Shown here piece by piece: positions 1-8,829 of a DNA stretch of 64,000 nucleotides (the stretch's first letter is position 1; the number at the start of each line of letters is the position of its first letter). Source of the stretch: Saprospira grandis (GTDB taxonomy: Bacteria > Bacteroidota > Bacteroidia > Chitinophagales > Saprospiraceae); the NCBI RefSeq assembly GCF_027594745.1, contig NZ_CP110854.1, positions 2,150,501 to 2,214,500 of the forward strand, written 5' to 3'. Both the position numbers and the translations under genes were made by a program. Under the pieces are notes generated by a model that saw nothing but the letters and a program-made list of their open reading frames with translations, had not been told where the DNA came from and ran no database searches.

Positions 1-1169
1 TGTTCATCCATATCATCTAGATGTTCATGATCGGAGGGGGGGTTGAGTCTTTCGATTTCTTCTTCTAGTTGGAAGAGGCGTTCGCTGGGGCTTTCCTCCC
101 AATCTAGGCGATAGATATACTCTTGTAGGCGGAGTTTTGGGGCGTAGAGGAGGCGGTTTTGGCCTTCTTGGAGTAGTTCGATAGCTTGGGGCAGGGTTTG
201 CAGTTCGTCGGCTAGGAGTTGGGCAAAGTAGAGGATATGTTGTTCTGCGTTTAGGCCATTATCCCAGGCGCCTTGAAAATAGTCTTTGGCCAGTTGGGGG
301 TCGCCAAGATATTGCCAGACGATCCTTGCTTTTTCGGCTAAGAGGAGGGGGGACTCCCAATTTTCGGGGCTCAGGAATTGCATAGCTTCTTGGACCTGCT
401 CTTGTTCTAGGGCCATTTGGGCCATTAGAAAATGGGCTGCTTCATTTTGGGCTTGCATAGAAAGGGCGATATCGATAAACTGCTTGGCGCGTTCTTTTTC
501 TCCTGATTGCGCATAATTTTGGGCCAGGGCCACATAATATTCGGCTTCATAGGGAGATTCTTCAACGCATTGGTTGAGGCTATCAATAGCGCCTTGAAAA
601 TCTTCTAATTGATATTGCAATTGGGCCAGGTTTCTCCAGAGCAGCAATGACTTAGGAAAATGCTTAAGGCCCTCTTCATAGCATTCTAGGGCTTGTTCCT
701 CACTTTCTATTTGCGCATAGCGTTTGGCTTGAAGCAGCACCGCTGTTTCATTTTCATAGAGTTGAGCGCCTAGTAATTGCAGGAGCTCCTCGGCTAGGTC
801 GGGTTGCTTAAGGAGCAGAAAAAGCTCTTGAGCTTTTTGGACCAGTTGTTTGCGAAAGTTGGGCAGCTCTTGAAAAAAGGGGGTAAAGAGCTCTTGATTT
901 TGCATAAAGCGCTCAAAGAGGGGCAAGAGTTGTTCGTTTTCATTTAGCTCTTGCTCAAAAAAGGCCAGGGCCTGCCAGTAGAGTTGAGCTTCGGCAGAGC
1001 TATGTATCAGCTCTTCAATTTGCTCTTCTTCTTCATGGCTCAGTTTATAAAGGGCCAAAAAAGCCATAAAGTAAGGACTTTGGCTGTTGGGCCAGGGGGC
1101 AGTTTGGTCTTGCAGTAGGGCCTGAGCATAGAGACGTTCGTCTTGGCTAAGGCGGCTCCAGATGGACAT
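1..1169 (-). CDS. TPR-repeat protein, cut by the window edge
   Basis: An open minus-strand frame starts at the ATG at 1169 and runs without a stop to the window edge, giving 389 codons; the C-terminus is missing. The protein is rich in Leu, Glu and Gln and consists of degenerate helical pairs. Stretches such as ALECYEEGLKHFPKSLLLW and YVALAQNYAQSGEKERA have the spacing of tetratricopeptide repeats. No signal peptide or membrane segment is seen, so it is probably a cytoplasmic protein-interaction scaffold. It lies downstream of the DksA-like gene on the same strand but behind a terminator, so it is likely its own unit. The specific partner is unknown. Confidence 0.75.
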   Translation of the reverse strand, partial: MSIWSRLSQDERLYAQALLQDQTAPWPNSQSPYFMAFLALYKLSHEEEEQIEELIHSSAEAQLYWQALAFFEQELNENEQLLPLFERFMQNQELFTPFFQELPNFRKQLVQKAQELFLLLKQPDLAEELLQLLGAQLYENETAVLLQAKRYAQIESEEQALECYEEGLKHFPKSLLLWRNLAQLQYQLEDFQGAIDSLNQCVEESPYEAEYYVALAQNYAQSGEKERAKQFIDIALSMQAQNEAAHFLMAQMALEQEQVQEAMQFLSPENWESPLLLAEKARIVWQYLGDPQLAKDYFQGAWDNGLNAEQHILYFAQLLADELQTLPQAIELLQEGQNRLLYAPKLRLQEYIYRLDWEESPSERLFQLEEEIERLNPPSDHEHLDDMDE

Positions 1170-1250
1170 ATAGAATAGTTTAAAAAGGCTAAAGGCTTTT
1201 ATTAGCGGTAGGAGGACAAATTTACGCTTTTCAAAGCAAACAATGGGGAA

Positions 1251-1288
1251 TAAAAAAGCGCTAGTTTCTTTTTCAAGAAAACTAGCGC
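1251..1288 (-). terminator. Rho-independent terminator after the DksA-like gene
   Basis: A 10-bp perfect stem (GCGCTAGTTT / AAACTAGCGC) with a 10-nt loop is followed on the minus strand by a run of T. It sits 23 bp past the stop of the 1312-1728 gene. Confidence 0.85.
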
Positions 1289-1311
1289 AACAGTCGAAAC
1301 AAAACGGCTAT

Positions 1312-1728
1312 CTAAGAGCGGCGAATCACCTTGCGGGGCTTGTCGCCTTTTTCTTTTTGCTTGCCCTCTACCGTTTTGGTAGCATGAGGCACTAGCGCCA
1401 AGCGCTCTTTGCTAATGAGTTTGCCCGTAATGGTACAAACGCCATAGGTTTTGTTATTGATACGGATGAGCGCATGCTCTAAGTCGCGAACAAAACGTTG
1501 CTGTCTAGCCGCCAACTTATTGAGATGCTCTCTTTGCCAATTTGAGGCGCCATCGTCAAAGGTGCCCGCTCGGTTTTCATCGCCGCTGTTGTTGAGTTCA
1601 GTTAACTGAACTTTCAGCTCCTCGAGTTGCTGTTTAGCTTCCTCGAGCTTTTTTTCAATGACCACCTTAAATTCAGCGAGGTCCTCATCGCTATAGCGAT
1701 TCTTGGCTACATTTTCTTGTTTGCTCAT
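1312..1728 (-). CDS. TraR/DksA-family protein without the zinc cysteines
   Basis: A 138-aa protein with an N-terminal coiled coil (residues about 12-50) and a C-terminal region resembling the DksA/TraR zinc-finger fold (YGVCTITGKLISKERL, about residues 95-110). DksA-type proteins enter the RNA polymerase secondary channel and adjust initiation, often with ppGpp. Only one Cys is present where classical DksA has four, so zinc binding is unlikely. Single-Cys forms of this fold are, from memory, common in Bacteroidota. The basic C-terminal tail (GDKPRKVIRRS) is also notable. Family membership is fairly sure; a direct role in transcription is inference. Confidence 0.8.
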   Translation of the reverse strand: MSKQENVAKNRYSDEDLAEFKVVIEKKLEEAKQQLEELKVQLTELNNSGDENRAGTFDDGASNWQREHLNKLAARQQRFVRDLEHALIRINNKTYGVCTITGKLISKERLALVPHATKTVEGKQKEKGDKPRKVIRRS

Positions 1729-1987
1729 AAGCGCAGGATTTAATAACGTAAATTTGGGATATGGGATAGTTTGGGGGATTGGGTTCTTAACTTATATTAA
1801 GTCCCAAAAGTTTAACTAAATACGCCTTTATAGGACTAAAAGTTGGATTTTTGCCGCATTTTTTGACTTTTGCCGCATATACTCCTTTAACTTTTGCGAA
1901 ATTTAATGCTTTTAAGTTATAACTGCCAGTTTTAGCCATTAAAAATTTTGTTTCTTTTTAAGGTATTAAGCTTAATCTTCTCTTTAC

Positions 1988-2025
1988 AAAAAAAAGCGTT
2001 AGCTGCAGGCAGCTAACGCTTTTTT
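1988..2025 (-). terminator. Terminator after gltX
   Basis: A perfect stem GCGTTAGCTGC / GCAGCTAACGC is flanked by A and T runs, so it could act in both directions. It abuts the gltX stop codon. Confidence 0.85.
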
Positions 2026-3561
2026 CTATTGAGCGTCACAAAAAGCCATAAAGGCTTGAATGCGATTTTTGTTTTCTTCAGCGCCTAATAGGGCGGCCAT
2101 TTCAAATACGTCTGGGCCTTTCATCGTTCCCGATAGGGCAAAACGAAGAAAGGGCAGTAGGTCGCCAAAGCCTAGGCTGTTGGCTTCCATGAAGCTCGTA
2201 ATTACGGTTTTGATGCTCGCCGCATCTGAGGCTGTAAGCAGTTCGGGCAATTGAGCAAATAACTCGGCCCGCTCTGTGGTCCATTTTTTAAGGACCTTTT
2301 TCTTGAGGTTTTTGGCCTCATTGGCCAAGGTCTCTTCATAGTTGGGGGCAGCAAAAAAGTATTGCCCCACTACAGGCATTTCGCTAAGGAAATATACCCG
2401 CTCTTTGAGCATGCCCGCTACGGCTTCCAAATAGGCTAGACTATAGTCTTTTCCCTGATTAGATAGGATGCGCTGCAGTTCTTCGGCAAGTACTTTATTT
2501 TCTGTTGCTATTAGGTATTGCTGGCTAAACCAACGGGCTTTCTCAAAATCAAAACGAGCTCCGCTTTTACTAACTTTCTCAATGTCAAAGGCTTCTACTA
2601 GTTCTTCTAAATTGAACATCTCGCGATCTCCCTCAGGGTGCCAACCCAACAAAGCCAAAAAGTTGAGCACAGGAGCAGGCGCAAAGCCCCACTCTCTAAA
2701 TCCTTTGATTTTTTCTTGGCCCTCTTGCTCAAAGTCAAGGGGAAAAACGGGCATCTCAAACTTAGCCGCATCCCGCTTGCTGAGCTTTCCATTGCCCTTG
2801 GGCTTTAGAATGAGCGGAAGATGCGCAAAGGCCGGGCGACTCTCCTCCCAACCCAAATAACGATAGAGCATTACGTGCAAGGGCGTGCTGGGCAACCACT
2901 CTTCTCCCCGAACAACATGGCTGATTTTCATCAAGTAATCATCCACAATGTTGGCCAAATGATAGGTGGGCATTTGCTCGCTCCCTTTATACAAGACTTT
3001 ATCGTCCATGTCGCGGCTGTTGTAACGCACAACACCCCGAATCATATCTTCAAAAACGATTTCTTCTTCCGCAGGCAACAAAATCCGAACAACATAGTCG
3101 CCACTGGCCACAAGTTGGTCCACTTCTTCTTGCGATAGGGTCAAAGAGTTGCGCAGTTTCATCCGACTCTCTGCCCCGTATTTAAAGTTTGGCTCTTCTT
3201 TGCGAATGGCATCCAGCTCTTCTGCCGTATCAAAGGCATAGTAAGCATAGCCGCTGTCCAACAGTTGTTGCGCATATTTTGCATAAATCGCTTTGCGGTC
3301 AGATTGGCGATAAGGACCATATTCTCCACCTTCCACAACTCCCTCATCGGGCGTCAAACCCAACCAAGCCAAGGCTTCATTGATGTAGTCTTCAGCTTCG
3401 GCCACAAAACGCTTGCGGTCGGTGTCCTCAATCCGCAAAATGAATGTTCCCCCCATTTTTTTGGCAAAGAGATAATTGTATAAGGCGGTGCGCACGCCCC
3501 CAATATGTAGGGCTCCGGTGGGACTAGGTGCAAAACGCAGTCGTACTTGCTGAGACATCAT
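2026..3561 (-). CDS. gltX: Glutamyl-tRNA synthetase
   Basis: A 511-aa class I aminoacyl-tRNA synthetase that charges tRNA-Glu with glutamate in the cytoplasm. The N-terminus carries RFAPSPTGALHIGG, holding the HIGH-type motif (HIGG, residues 19-22). The KMSKS equivalent is GKLSKRD near residue 260. Length and domain order (Rossmann catalytic domain, then helical anticodon-binding domain) match the bacterial discriminating type. Two ATGs lie in tandem at the start (3561 and 3558) and either is possible. The gene is transcribed alone, with a terminator directly after the stop and a GC-rich repeat element beginning 39 bp upstream. Confidence 0.97.
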   Translation of the reverse strand: MMSQQVRLRFAPSPTGALHIGGVRTALYNYLFAKKMGGTFILRIEDTDRKRFVAEAEDYINEALAWLGLTPDEGVVEGGEYGPYRQSDRKAIYAKYAQQLLDSGYAYYAFDTAEELDAIRKEEPNFKYGAESRMKLRNSLTLSQEEVDQLVASGDYVVRILLPAEEEIVFEDMIRGVVRYNSRDMDDKVLYKGSEQMPTYHLANIVDDYLMKISHVVRGEEWLPSTPLHVMLYRYLGWEESRPAFAHLPLILKPKGNGKLSKRDAAKFEMPVFPLDFEQEGQEKIKGFREWGFAPAPVLNFLALLGWHPEGDREMFNLEELVEAFDIEKVSKSGARFDFEKARWFSQQYLIATENKVLAEELQRILSNQGKDYSLAYLEAVAGMLKERVYFLSEMPVVGQYFFAAPNYEETLANEAKNLKKKVLKKWTTERAELFAQLPELLTASDAASIKTVITSFMEANSLGFGDLLPFLRFALSGTMKGPDVFEMAALLGAEENKNRIQAFMAFCDAQ

Positions 3562-3600
3562 GGCTTTTTTACTATTTTGCTAAATCTGAAAAGACTATTG

Positions 3601-3848
3601 TTTTGGGGCCTCCGCCTCCCTTCGGTCGTCGGCGGTTACTCCCTTTGGTCGTCGAACTGCGGCCTAAAGGCCTTGTTGTCCTTCGGCAGCTCGCTATCAA
3701 GGGGCCTCCCGCCTTCGGCGGGCGCTACGTTCGGCAGCTCGCTATTCGCTCGGCCCTGCGGCGGCTTTGCCGCCTGGGTCTGGCCTTCGGCCACTGCCTT
3801 CCATCGCTAGGCCGTTGCTGGCTTCGCCAGCTTAGGGCCGTTCCCTTT
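3601..3848 (+). repeat. Dispersed structured element, copy 1 (head GGCCT type)
   Basis: Starts TTTTGGGGCCTCC and ends with CCATCGCTAGGCC plus a CTGGCTTCGCCAG hairpin. The closing stem is GGCCT/AGGCC. The core is the variant GCTCGCTATTCGCTCGGCCC. Perfect internal hairpins include GGCGGCTTTGCCGCC and TGGCCTTCGGCCA. The head is 39 bp from the gltX start. It pairs tail-to-tail with copy 2 around the 4040 gene. Confidence 0.85.
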
Positions 3849-4039
3849 GCTTTTCGGGGGCAAAGATAGGCTTTTTCAAAAACTTCTCTCTCTTCCTCAA
3901 ACTTTTATCTCCCTATGCTTCAAGATTCTTCCAATTTTTTTGTTTGGCCTATTTTAAATAGTGGTCACAAATAAGCTGAGTAGCCCTTTCGTTCAGCCTT
4001 GAAAAAGTTTGTTATTATCTCTTTGATATTTCTGCTAAG

Positions 4040-5134
4040 ATGAAAATCGTTCGCTATTTGCGGGCCTTATCGGTCCGTCTTTTATTGCTGCTAAATTTGC
4101 CTTTTAGTTTGTTGCTTTTGCTTTCTTATTTGGCCCCTCTTATTCCACCTACGAGCAATAGTTATTTGGCTATTTTGGCCTTGGGGTTTCCTTTTTTGCT
4201 CTTGGCCAATTTTGTCTGGGCGCTCTTTTGGCTTTTTCGGCGAAAGCGCTTGTTTTATTTGCCCGCCATTTGCATGTTGTTGGGCTTTCCTTATTTCTCT
4301 CAGACTTATGGGCTGCGTTTTTCGGCCCAGCAGGCTGCGCCCGACGGCTTTCGGATGATGAGCTATAATATGCGCTATTTTAATACGGGTTTATACAGAA
4401 AGGATGCGGATTTACTGCGGGAGCAAAATCGCTTTTTGGCCTATCTCAAAAAGGAGAATCCGCATATTTTGGCGGCTCAGGAGTGCTCGGGTAGGGGAGT
4501 GGCTTCTACGCAGCGGTTTAGAGATAGTTTGCTTCAAATGGGCCTGTCTTATCAGCATTTGGGAGGCGGAAGCAGTCTGGGCATTTTTAGCCGTTATCCC
4601 TTAATCAATTTGGGCCAAATACGTTTTGAGGGTTCGCATAATGGGGCCATTTTTGCCGATGTTGTTGATCCAAAAGATACCTTTAGGTTGTATTCGGTAC
4701 ATTTGCAGTCTACCCGTTTGGGCCAAGATGCGGGAGAGGTCCTAAAAAAAGAAAACCTAAAATCATTAAACGATAAGAAGACCCAAGATACTTATTATCG
4801 CATTGGCTCTAAGTTGAGCAATGCCTTTGAGTTGAGAGCTATTCAGGCCCAAGCCATTGTGAAGCATGCTACTGCTTCGCCGCATCCTGTTTTTATTATG
4901 GGCGATTTTAATGATACGCCTCTTTCTTATAGTTATCGTTTGTTGGCCAAGGGAAGAAAAGACAGCTTTATAGAGCAGGGCAGCGGTTTGGGGGCCAGTT
5001 ATGCGGGGGGCTTGCCCGGCTTGCGGATCGACTATATTTTATTGCCCAAAAGCTGTAAGGCCTATAATCATCGTTTGCAGGCCGAGGCGATATCTGATCA
5101 TCGGGCAGTGATTTCGGATTGTGAGTGCCCCTAG
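4040..5134 (+). CDS. Membrane-anchored endonuclease/exonuclease/phosphatase family protein
   Basis: A 364-aa protein. The first 100 residues contain three hydrophobic segments (about 12-37, 42-66 and 73-92), followed by an EEP-fold catalytic domain. Family motifs occur in order: MMSYNMRYFN, AAQECSG (metal-binding Glu), HLQST, GDFNDTP and SDHRAVI (catalytic Asp-His). The family cleaves phosphodiester bonds in nucleic acids, phosphoinositides or sphingolipids, and the substrate cannot be read from sequence. The domain probably faces the periplasm. Start chosen at 4040 because the hydrophobic N-terminus begins there. The gene sits alone between element copies 1 and 2. Confidence 0.85.
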   Translation: MKIVRYLRALSVRLLLLLNLPFSLLLLLSYLAPLIPPTSNSYLAILALGFPFLLLANFVWALFWLFRRKRLFYLPAICMLLGFPYFSQTYGLRFSAQQAAPDGFRMMSYNMRYFNTGLYRKDADLLREQNRFLAYLKKENPHILAAQECSGRGVASTQRFRDSLLQMGLSYQHLGGGSSLGIFSRYPLINLGQIRFEGSHNGAIFADVVDPKDTFRLYSVHLQSTRLGQDAGEVLKKENLKSLNDKKTQDTYYRIGSKLSNAFELRAIQAQAIVKHATASPHPVFIMGDFNDTPLSYSYRLLAKGRKDSFIEQGSGLGASYAGGLPGLRIDYILLPKSCKAYNHRLQAEAISDHRAVISDCECP

Positions 5135-5142
5135 CTGCTTTT

Positions 5143-5322
5143 GGTCCAGCAAGGCGGCGAAGCCGCCGCAAGGCGCGCAGCGCCTCGGCTGAGGGATGGA
5201 CAGCAGTGGCCGTAGGCCAGACCTAGTTTTTTTGAGCGCAGCGAAAAAAAAACGCAGGGCCGAGCAGACCTGCGAGCTGCGACACAGCCCGACCCGCCCG
5301 CAGGGCGGGGCAGCCCCAAAAA
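5143..5322 (-). repeat. Dispersed structured element, copy 2 (head GGCTG type)
   Basis: On the minus strand it begins TTTTGGGGCTGCCC, keeps the core GCTCGCAGGTCTGCTCGGCC, and ends CCATCCCTCAGCC with two further hairpins and TGGACC. The closing stem is GGCTG/CAGCC. A long arm of T- and A-rich strands (GAGCGCAGCG region) is specific to this subtype. Its tail lies 8 bp after the 5134 stop and its head 128 bp before the 5451 gene. Confidence 0.85.
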
Positions 5323-5450
5323 ATAAAAAAGAGAAGCATTATGCTGGCCCAACCCTTCTGTTTTAGGGTTTGTTTAGAAAGCTATAGGAGATAAGCCAAG
5401 GGGATTCTCCTTAAAACTGTATTTTGCGACTTCATTTTAAAAAAAGCTAA

Positions 5451-7235
5451 ATGTCAAAAATCTATCAATTATTTGCAGCTGCTTTTCTGCTGTCATCATC
5501 GGTCCTTACGGCCCAAAATATTGTATCTACCACGGCTCAGCCGCAGACCCATTTGCTAGAGGGCATCACGGGGATAAATTGTTATTATTGTGCGGAAGAG
5601 TTGGTGGAAATCAGGAGTTTGGAGCCAAATTATCGCTTTGTATATAGTCAATTGCATACATCGGCCTTTGCTCAGCCTCAGAATGGGCAGCTTGATTTTC
5701 GGAATGCTACGGCAGATGCCTTAGGGAGTTTGGCGGCTTATAATCAGTTGCCGGCGGCCATGATTAACCGTAAAAATATGGGGAATTTGGCCCAATCTGC
5801 GGGCAGTTTAGCGCTTAGTTTGGGCAATTGGGAGGCTGCGCTTAGCCAATTGGATACCGTTATGGCGGTAGTTAATTTGGGTTTGGCTGCCGATTTGGAC
5901 CTCAGTAGCCGTGAGCTCAATATTGTGGCAGAAAGCTACTATACGGCGGATAGTCCGAGAGACACCAACTATTTGCAGCTATATATTTTGCAAGATAGCG
6001 TTTTGAGTAGTCAGGCTGGGGCGGCGGATTTGGACCCTAGTAACCTCAATGCGGCTGGAGAATATTGGCAGCGGAACGTTTTGCGGATGGAGTTGCCCCT
6101 TTTGACCCTTAGCCAAACCTCGGCCAGCAGCTTTCGGGCAGATAGTTTTCAGCTCAATTTGCCAGATTCTTTTCAGGGCGTTGCTTTAGATTTTTCTCAA
6201 GTTCGCATTTTGGCCGTATTGACTGAATCGGAGCAGGGGGCAGCCTTGAATGCGGCGCAGATTCGGCCGAGCTTTAGCTCGCCCGATCCATTATCTACAG
6301 AGATTATTATGGGGCAGTGGGCAGAGTCCTTTGCTAGCCTTTGTGGAACGACTGCAAGTTATGAGTTGGAGATAAAAAATCTGGGGAGTACGCCTATTGA
6401 CAGTCTAGAAATTAGTTATGACTTGAATTTGGGCCAAAATTCGGGCAGCCAGCAACTGTATTTTCAGCCTAGTTTGGCGCCGGGCTACAGCCAAAGGGTT
6501 GTGGTAGCGGATATTCCTGATTTTTTGCAGGCCAACAATAATATAGAATTAAGCATTAGCCAGATTAACGGGCAGGCCAACCCGAACGTTGATTATGCCA
6601 ATGATGTGATTAGTCAGGCGCCAACTTTCCAATCGGATAGTGCGCAGGGCCAATTGCGAATTGTATTTGATAATTATCCGGAGGATGTGAGTTGGTCGCT
6701 GCGAGATTTGAGCATAGACAGCCTAATTTTGTATGGCGACAGCATTGATGCGGCGGCGGTTAGTGTTCAGCAAAACTTTGAGGCCGTATCGGGACATTGC
6801 TATGAGTTTATGATTCAGGATGCTTTTGGCGATGGAATTTGCTGCGGTTATGGTTTGGGCTATTCTACCTTAGAAATTGGTGGATTGACCATTGATAGCA
6901 GTGGTAGTTTTGGCGCTCAGGGCGGTTTGCGTTTTAGCTGGCAGATGGGCCCTACTGCGGTGGCGCAGCTAATGGCTTTGGAGGGGAAAATCTACCCCAA
7001 TCCTTCTGCGGGTTTTCTACAATTGGAGCTCAACAACCAAGAGGCTGGGCCTGCTCAGCTAGAGGTGTATAATGTTTTGGGCCAGAAAGCTCGCCCAAGC
7101 CAAAGCGTTGATCTATTTGGGGGGAATCAAATTTTGCCACTAGAGCTAAGCGATCTACCCAATGGAAGTTACCAACTAGTATTGCGAACGGCCAATGCTC
7201 AATTTAGCAAAATGCTTTTGATTCAGCAGCCCTAG
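5451..7235 (+). CDS. Omp28-like secreted protein with T9SS type A sorting domain
   Basis: A 594-aa protein with an N-terminal signal peptide (cleavage near LTAQ, residue 22). The N-terminal region (about 30-280) has a thioredoxin-like CxxC site in GITGINCYYCAEE, followed by an Omp28-type pattern including SQLHTSAFAQ and PAAMINRK. The middle is beta-rich and of unknown role. The last 75 residues (IYPNPSAGFLQLEL ... GSYQLVLRT) form a type A T9SS sorting domain, so the protein should cross the outer membrane and be displayed or released. A TATTTTGC-like -7 box lies about 30 bp before the start. Its function is not established; redox or adhesion roles are possible. Confidence 0.8.
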   Translation: MSKIYQLFAAAFLLSSSVLTAQNIVSTTAQPQTHLLEGITGINCYYCAEELVEIRSLEPNYRFVYSQLHTSAFAQPQNGQLDFRNATADALGSLAAYNQLPAAMINRKNMGNLAQSAGSLALSLGNWEAALSQLDTVMAVVNLGLAADLDLSSRELNIVAESYYTADSPRDTNYLQLYILQDSVLSSQAGAADLDPSNLNAAGEYWQRNVLRMELPLLTLSQTSASSFRADSFQLNLPDSFQGVALDFSQVRILAVLTESEQGAALNAAQIRPSFSSPDPLSTEIIMGQWAESFASLCGTTASYELEIKNLGSTPIDSLEISYDLNLGQNSGSQQLYFQPSLAPGYSQRVVVADIPDFLQANNNIELSISQINGQANPNVDYANDVISQAPTFQSDSAQGQLRIVFDNYPEDVSWSLRDLSIDSLILYGDSIDAAAVSVQQNFEAVSGHCYEFMIQDAFGDGICCGYGLGYSTLEIGGLTIDSSGSFGAQGGLRFSWQMGPTAVAQLMALEGKIYPNPSAGFLQLELNNQEAGPAQLEVYNVLGQKARPSQSVDLFGGNQILPLELSDLPNGSYQLVLRTANAQFSKMLLIQQP

Positions 7236-7246
7236 CGTTTACAGCT

Positions 7247-7272
7247 AGCCTATGGCTACAAAAAGCCATAGG
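7247..7272 (+). terminator. Weak hairpin after the 5451-7235 gene
   Basis: The stem GCCTATGGC / GCCATAGGC is followed only by CTGCTCTTTC, without a good T run. It may be a 3'-end stem rather than an efficient terminator. Confidence 0.4.
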
Positions 7273-7428
7273 CCTGCTCTTTCGAGACAGACCCATGGTA
7301 CTAACCAAAACAAAACAAACATTAAAACCACTAAAAAACCATTAAAAGCCCCAGCAAAACCCTCCTCCTATTAGATAGGATCTACGTATAGAGGAGGTAA
7401 CAGGCAGCAATAGGTAGAAATTCTTGGA

Positions 7429-7460
7429 GAGCAGTGCGCATTGGCGGGCTGCTCTTTTTT
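7429..7460 (+). terminator. Plus-strand terminator
   Basis: The stem GAGCAG / CTGCTC with a 14-nt loop is followed by six T on the plus strand. The adjacent gene (7463-7828) is on the minus strand, so this ends a plus-strand transcript, either read-through from the 5451 gene or an unannotated short RNA in 7275-7430. Confidence 0.7.
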
Positions 7461-7462
7461 AT

Positions 7463-7828
7463 CTAATTGGCAGCGCTTTGTTTGCGCAAATGTTTTACGA
7501 GGCCATAAAGAACGGCAGCGGCCTCATTGGCCTTTGCTTCTAGTTCTTCTTGGATATTGGGCCCAAGCAACTGCAGTTCTAGGCCTAGGGCCAGCATACT
7601 ACGGCATTCGCTCAGGCTTTGTCGAGCATCTAAGAGGTATTGTTCTTGGGCCATTTTATGAAATTGTTCTTGGCCCAAGGCAACTTGATTGACCGCTCGG
7701 CTGGCGGTGAGCAAAAGGCTGTCTTTATACCAGCTTTGCTCGCAACTGTTTAGGCCTAGCTGTAGGGCTTTACAGAAGCCCGCTGTTTTTTGCCAGACCA
7801 AACTCTGTTTGAAATTGGGGTAAGCCAT
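7463..7828 (-). CDS. Four-helix-bundle protein of the rRNA intervening-sequence type
   Basis: A 121-aa all-helical protein. It opens with FKQSLVWQKTAGFCKALQL, like the LxVWQKA signature of the four-helix-bundle (IVS) family, and continues with the expected SRAVNQVALGQ and LDARQSLSECRSML helices. Members were first found in 23S rRNA intervening sequences but mostly occur as single genes, as here, with no rRNA nearby. The molecular role is not known. The start at 7828 is preceded by an AT-rich leader; radC lies upstream on the same strand with a 67-bp gap. Confidence 0.75.
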   Translation of the reverse strand: MAYPNFKQSLVWQKTAGFCKALQLGLNSCEQSWYKDSLLLTASRAVNQVALGQEQFHKMAQEQYLLDARQSLSECRSMLALGLELQLLGPNIQEELEAKANEAAAVLYGLVKHLRKQSAAN

Positions 7829-7895
7829 AAATTAAATTTAATTGGGGTGAGCAATAAGGATCGCTGATTAGGGTGTTTCTTTTCTGTGGGTCTCG

Positions 7896-8624
7896 CTAAG
7901 AGGGCATATAGCCATCATCGGCAAAACTGCAATAGTCGGTAGCTGCAACAATAATATGGTCCAAAACCTGCAGGTCTAAAATGCGGGCGCCTTGGCAGAG
8001 CTTTTCGGTAAGCTGAATATCTGCTTGGCTAGGCAGTTTATTGCCAGAGGGATGATTATGGACCAAAATCAGGGCACAGGCGCGTTCATACTCCAATACT
8101 CTTCGGAAGATCTTTTTGGGGTCTACAGCCGTGCTGGCCAAGCCGCCTTCACTCAATTGTAATTTGGCCAACACTCGATTGGCCCGATTGAGCAAAAGCA
8201 CCCAAAACTCTTCATGCGGAAGGTCCATCAGCAAGGGGGCCGCTAGGCGGTAGGCCTCTGCTGAAGACCGAATAATAGGCCGAGCTGGAAGTGCCGCTAA
8301 TTGGCGCCTTCGCCCCAATTCCAAAGCCGCCGCAATGCGTATGGCTTTGGCCTGGCCCACCCCCGCAAATCCCTTTAGTTCTCGATGAGATAGTTCGCCT
8401 AAAACCTGCAAATTATTCTCTACCTTTTTGAGAATTTCGCGGGCCAATTCTACAGCCGTTTTGCCACTGCAACCAGAACTTAGTAAAATGGCAATGAGCT
8501 CGGCATCAGTCAATTGAGCCCCTCCTTTTTCCAAAAACTTTTCTCTTGGTCGCTCCGTAACCGCCCATTCTTTTATCGGCCGATGCCGGTAGCTGCGTTC
8601 TTGGGCTACAGTAGGTTTATCCAT
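7896..8624 (-). CDS. radC: RadC-family JAB-domain protein
   Basis: A 242-aa protein with the normal two-part RadC layout. An N-terminal helix-hairpin-helix region (ELKGFAGVGQAKAIRIAAALELGRR) is followed by an Mpr1-Pad1-type (JAB) metalloprotease-like domain. The metal site is clear: HNHPSGN followed at the usual distance by Asp in PSQAD. Historically linked to DNA repair, but the biochemical role of RadC is unsettled. The start at 8624 fits the family (MDKP..., then KEWAVTERPREKFLEKG). It is downstream of the rhomboid gene but separated by a terminator. Confidence 0.93.
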   Translation of the reverse strand: MDKPTVAQERSYRHRPIKEWAVTERPREKFLEKGGAQLTDAELIAILLSSGCSGKTAVELAREILKKVENNLQVLGELSHRELKGFAGVGQAKAIRIAAALELGRRRQLAALPARPIIRSSAEAYRLAAPLLMDLPHEEFWVLLLNRANRVLAKLQLSEGGLASTAVDPKKIFRRVLEYERACALILVHNHPSGNKLPSQADIQLTEKLCQGARILDLQVLDHIIVAATDYCSFADDGYMPS

Positions 8625-8792
8625 GCGCTAATTGTTTTTCTGTTATCGTTTACTCAAATGTAGGGCGACTTTTTTAAATACGCAAGAGATAGCCAGCTTT
8701 TTTCGTAAATATTTTTAGGTTAGCTTTGTTTTTAGGCCAACCCTAGGGGGCTGAAAAGGCCTGTATAGGCTAGTTTGAGGAGAAAAAAGCAT

Positions 8793-8826
8793 AAAAAAAA
8801 GCCTCCTAAAAAAAAGGAGGCTTTTG
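8793..8826 (-). terminator. Terminator after the first rhomboid gene
   Basis: The stem GCCTCC / GGAGGC with an A/T loop is followed by eight T on the minus strand, directly after the stop of the 8830-9792 gene. Confidence 0.85.
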
Positions 8827-8829
8827 CTT

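Noticed and set aside
7463..7828. rRNA intervening sequence
   Set aside because: The protein belongs to that family, but no 23S rRNA flanks it, so it is a stand-alone gene.
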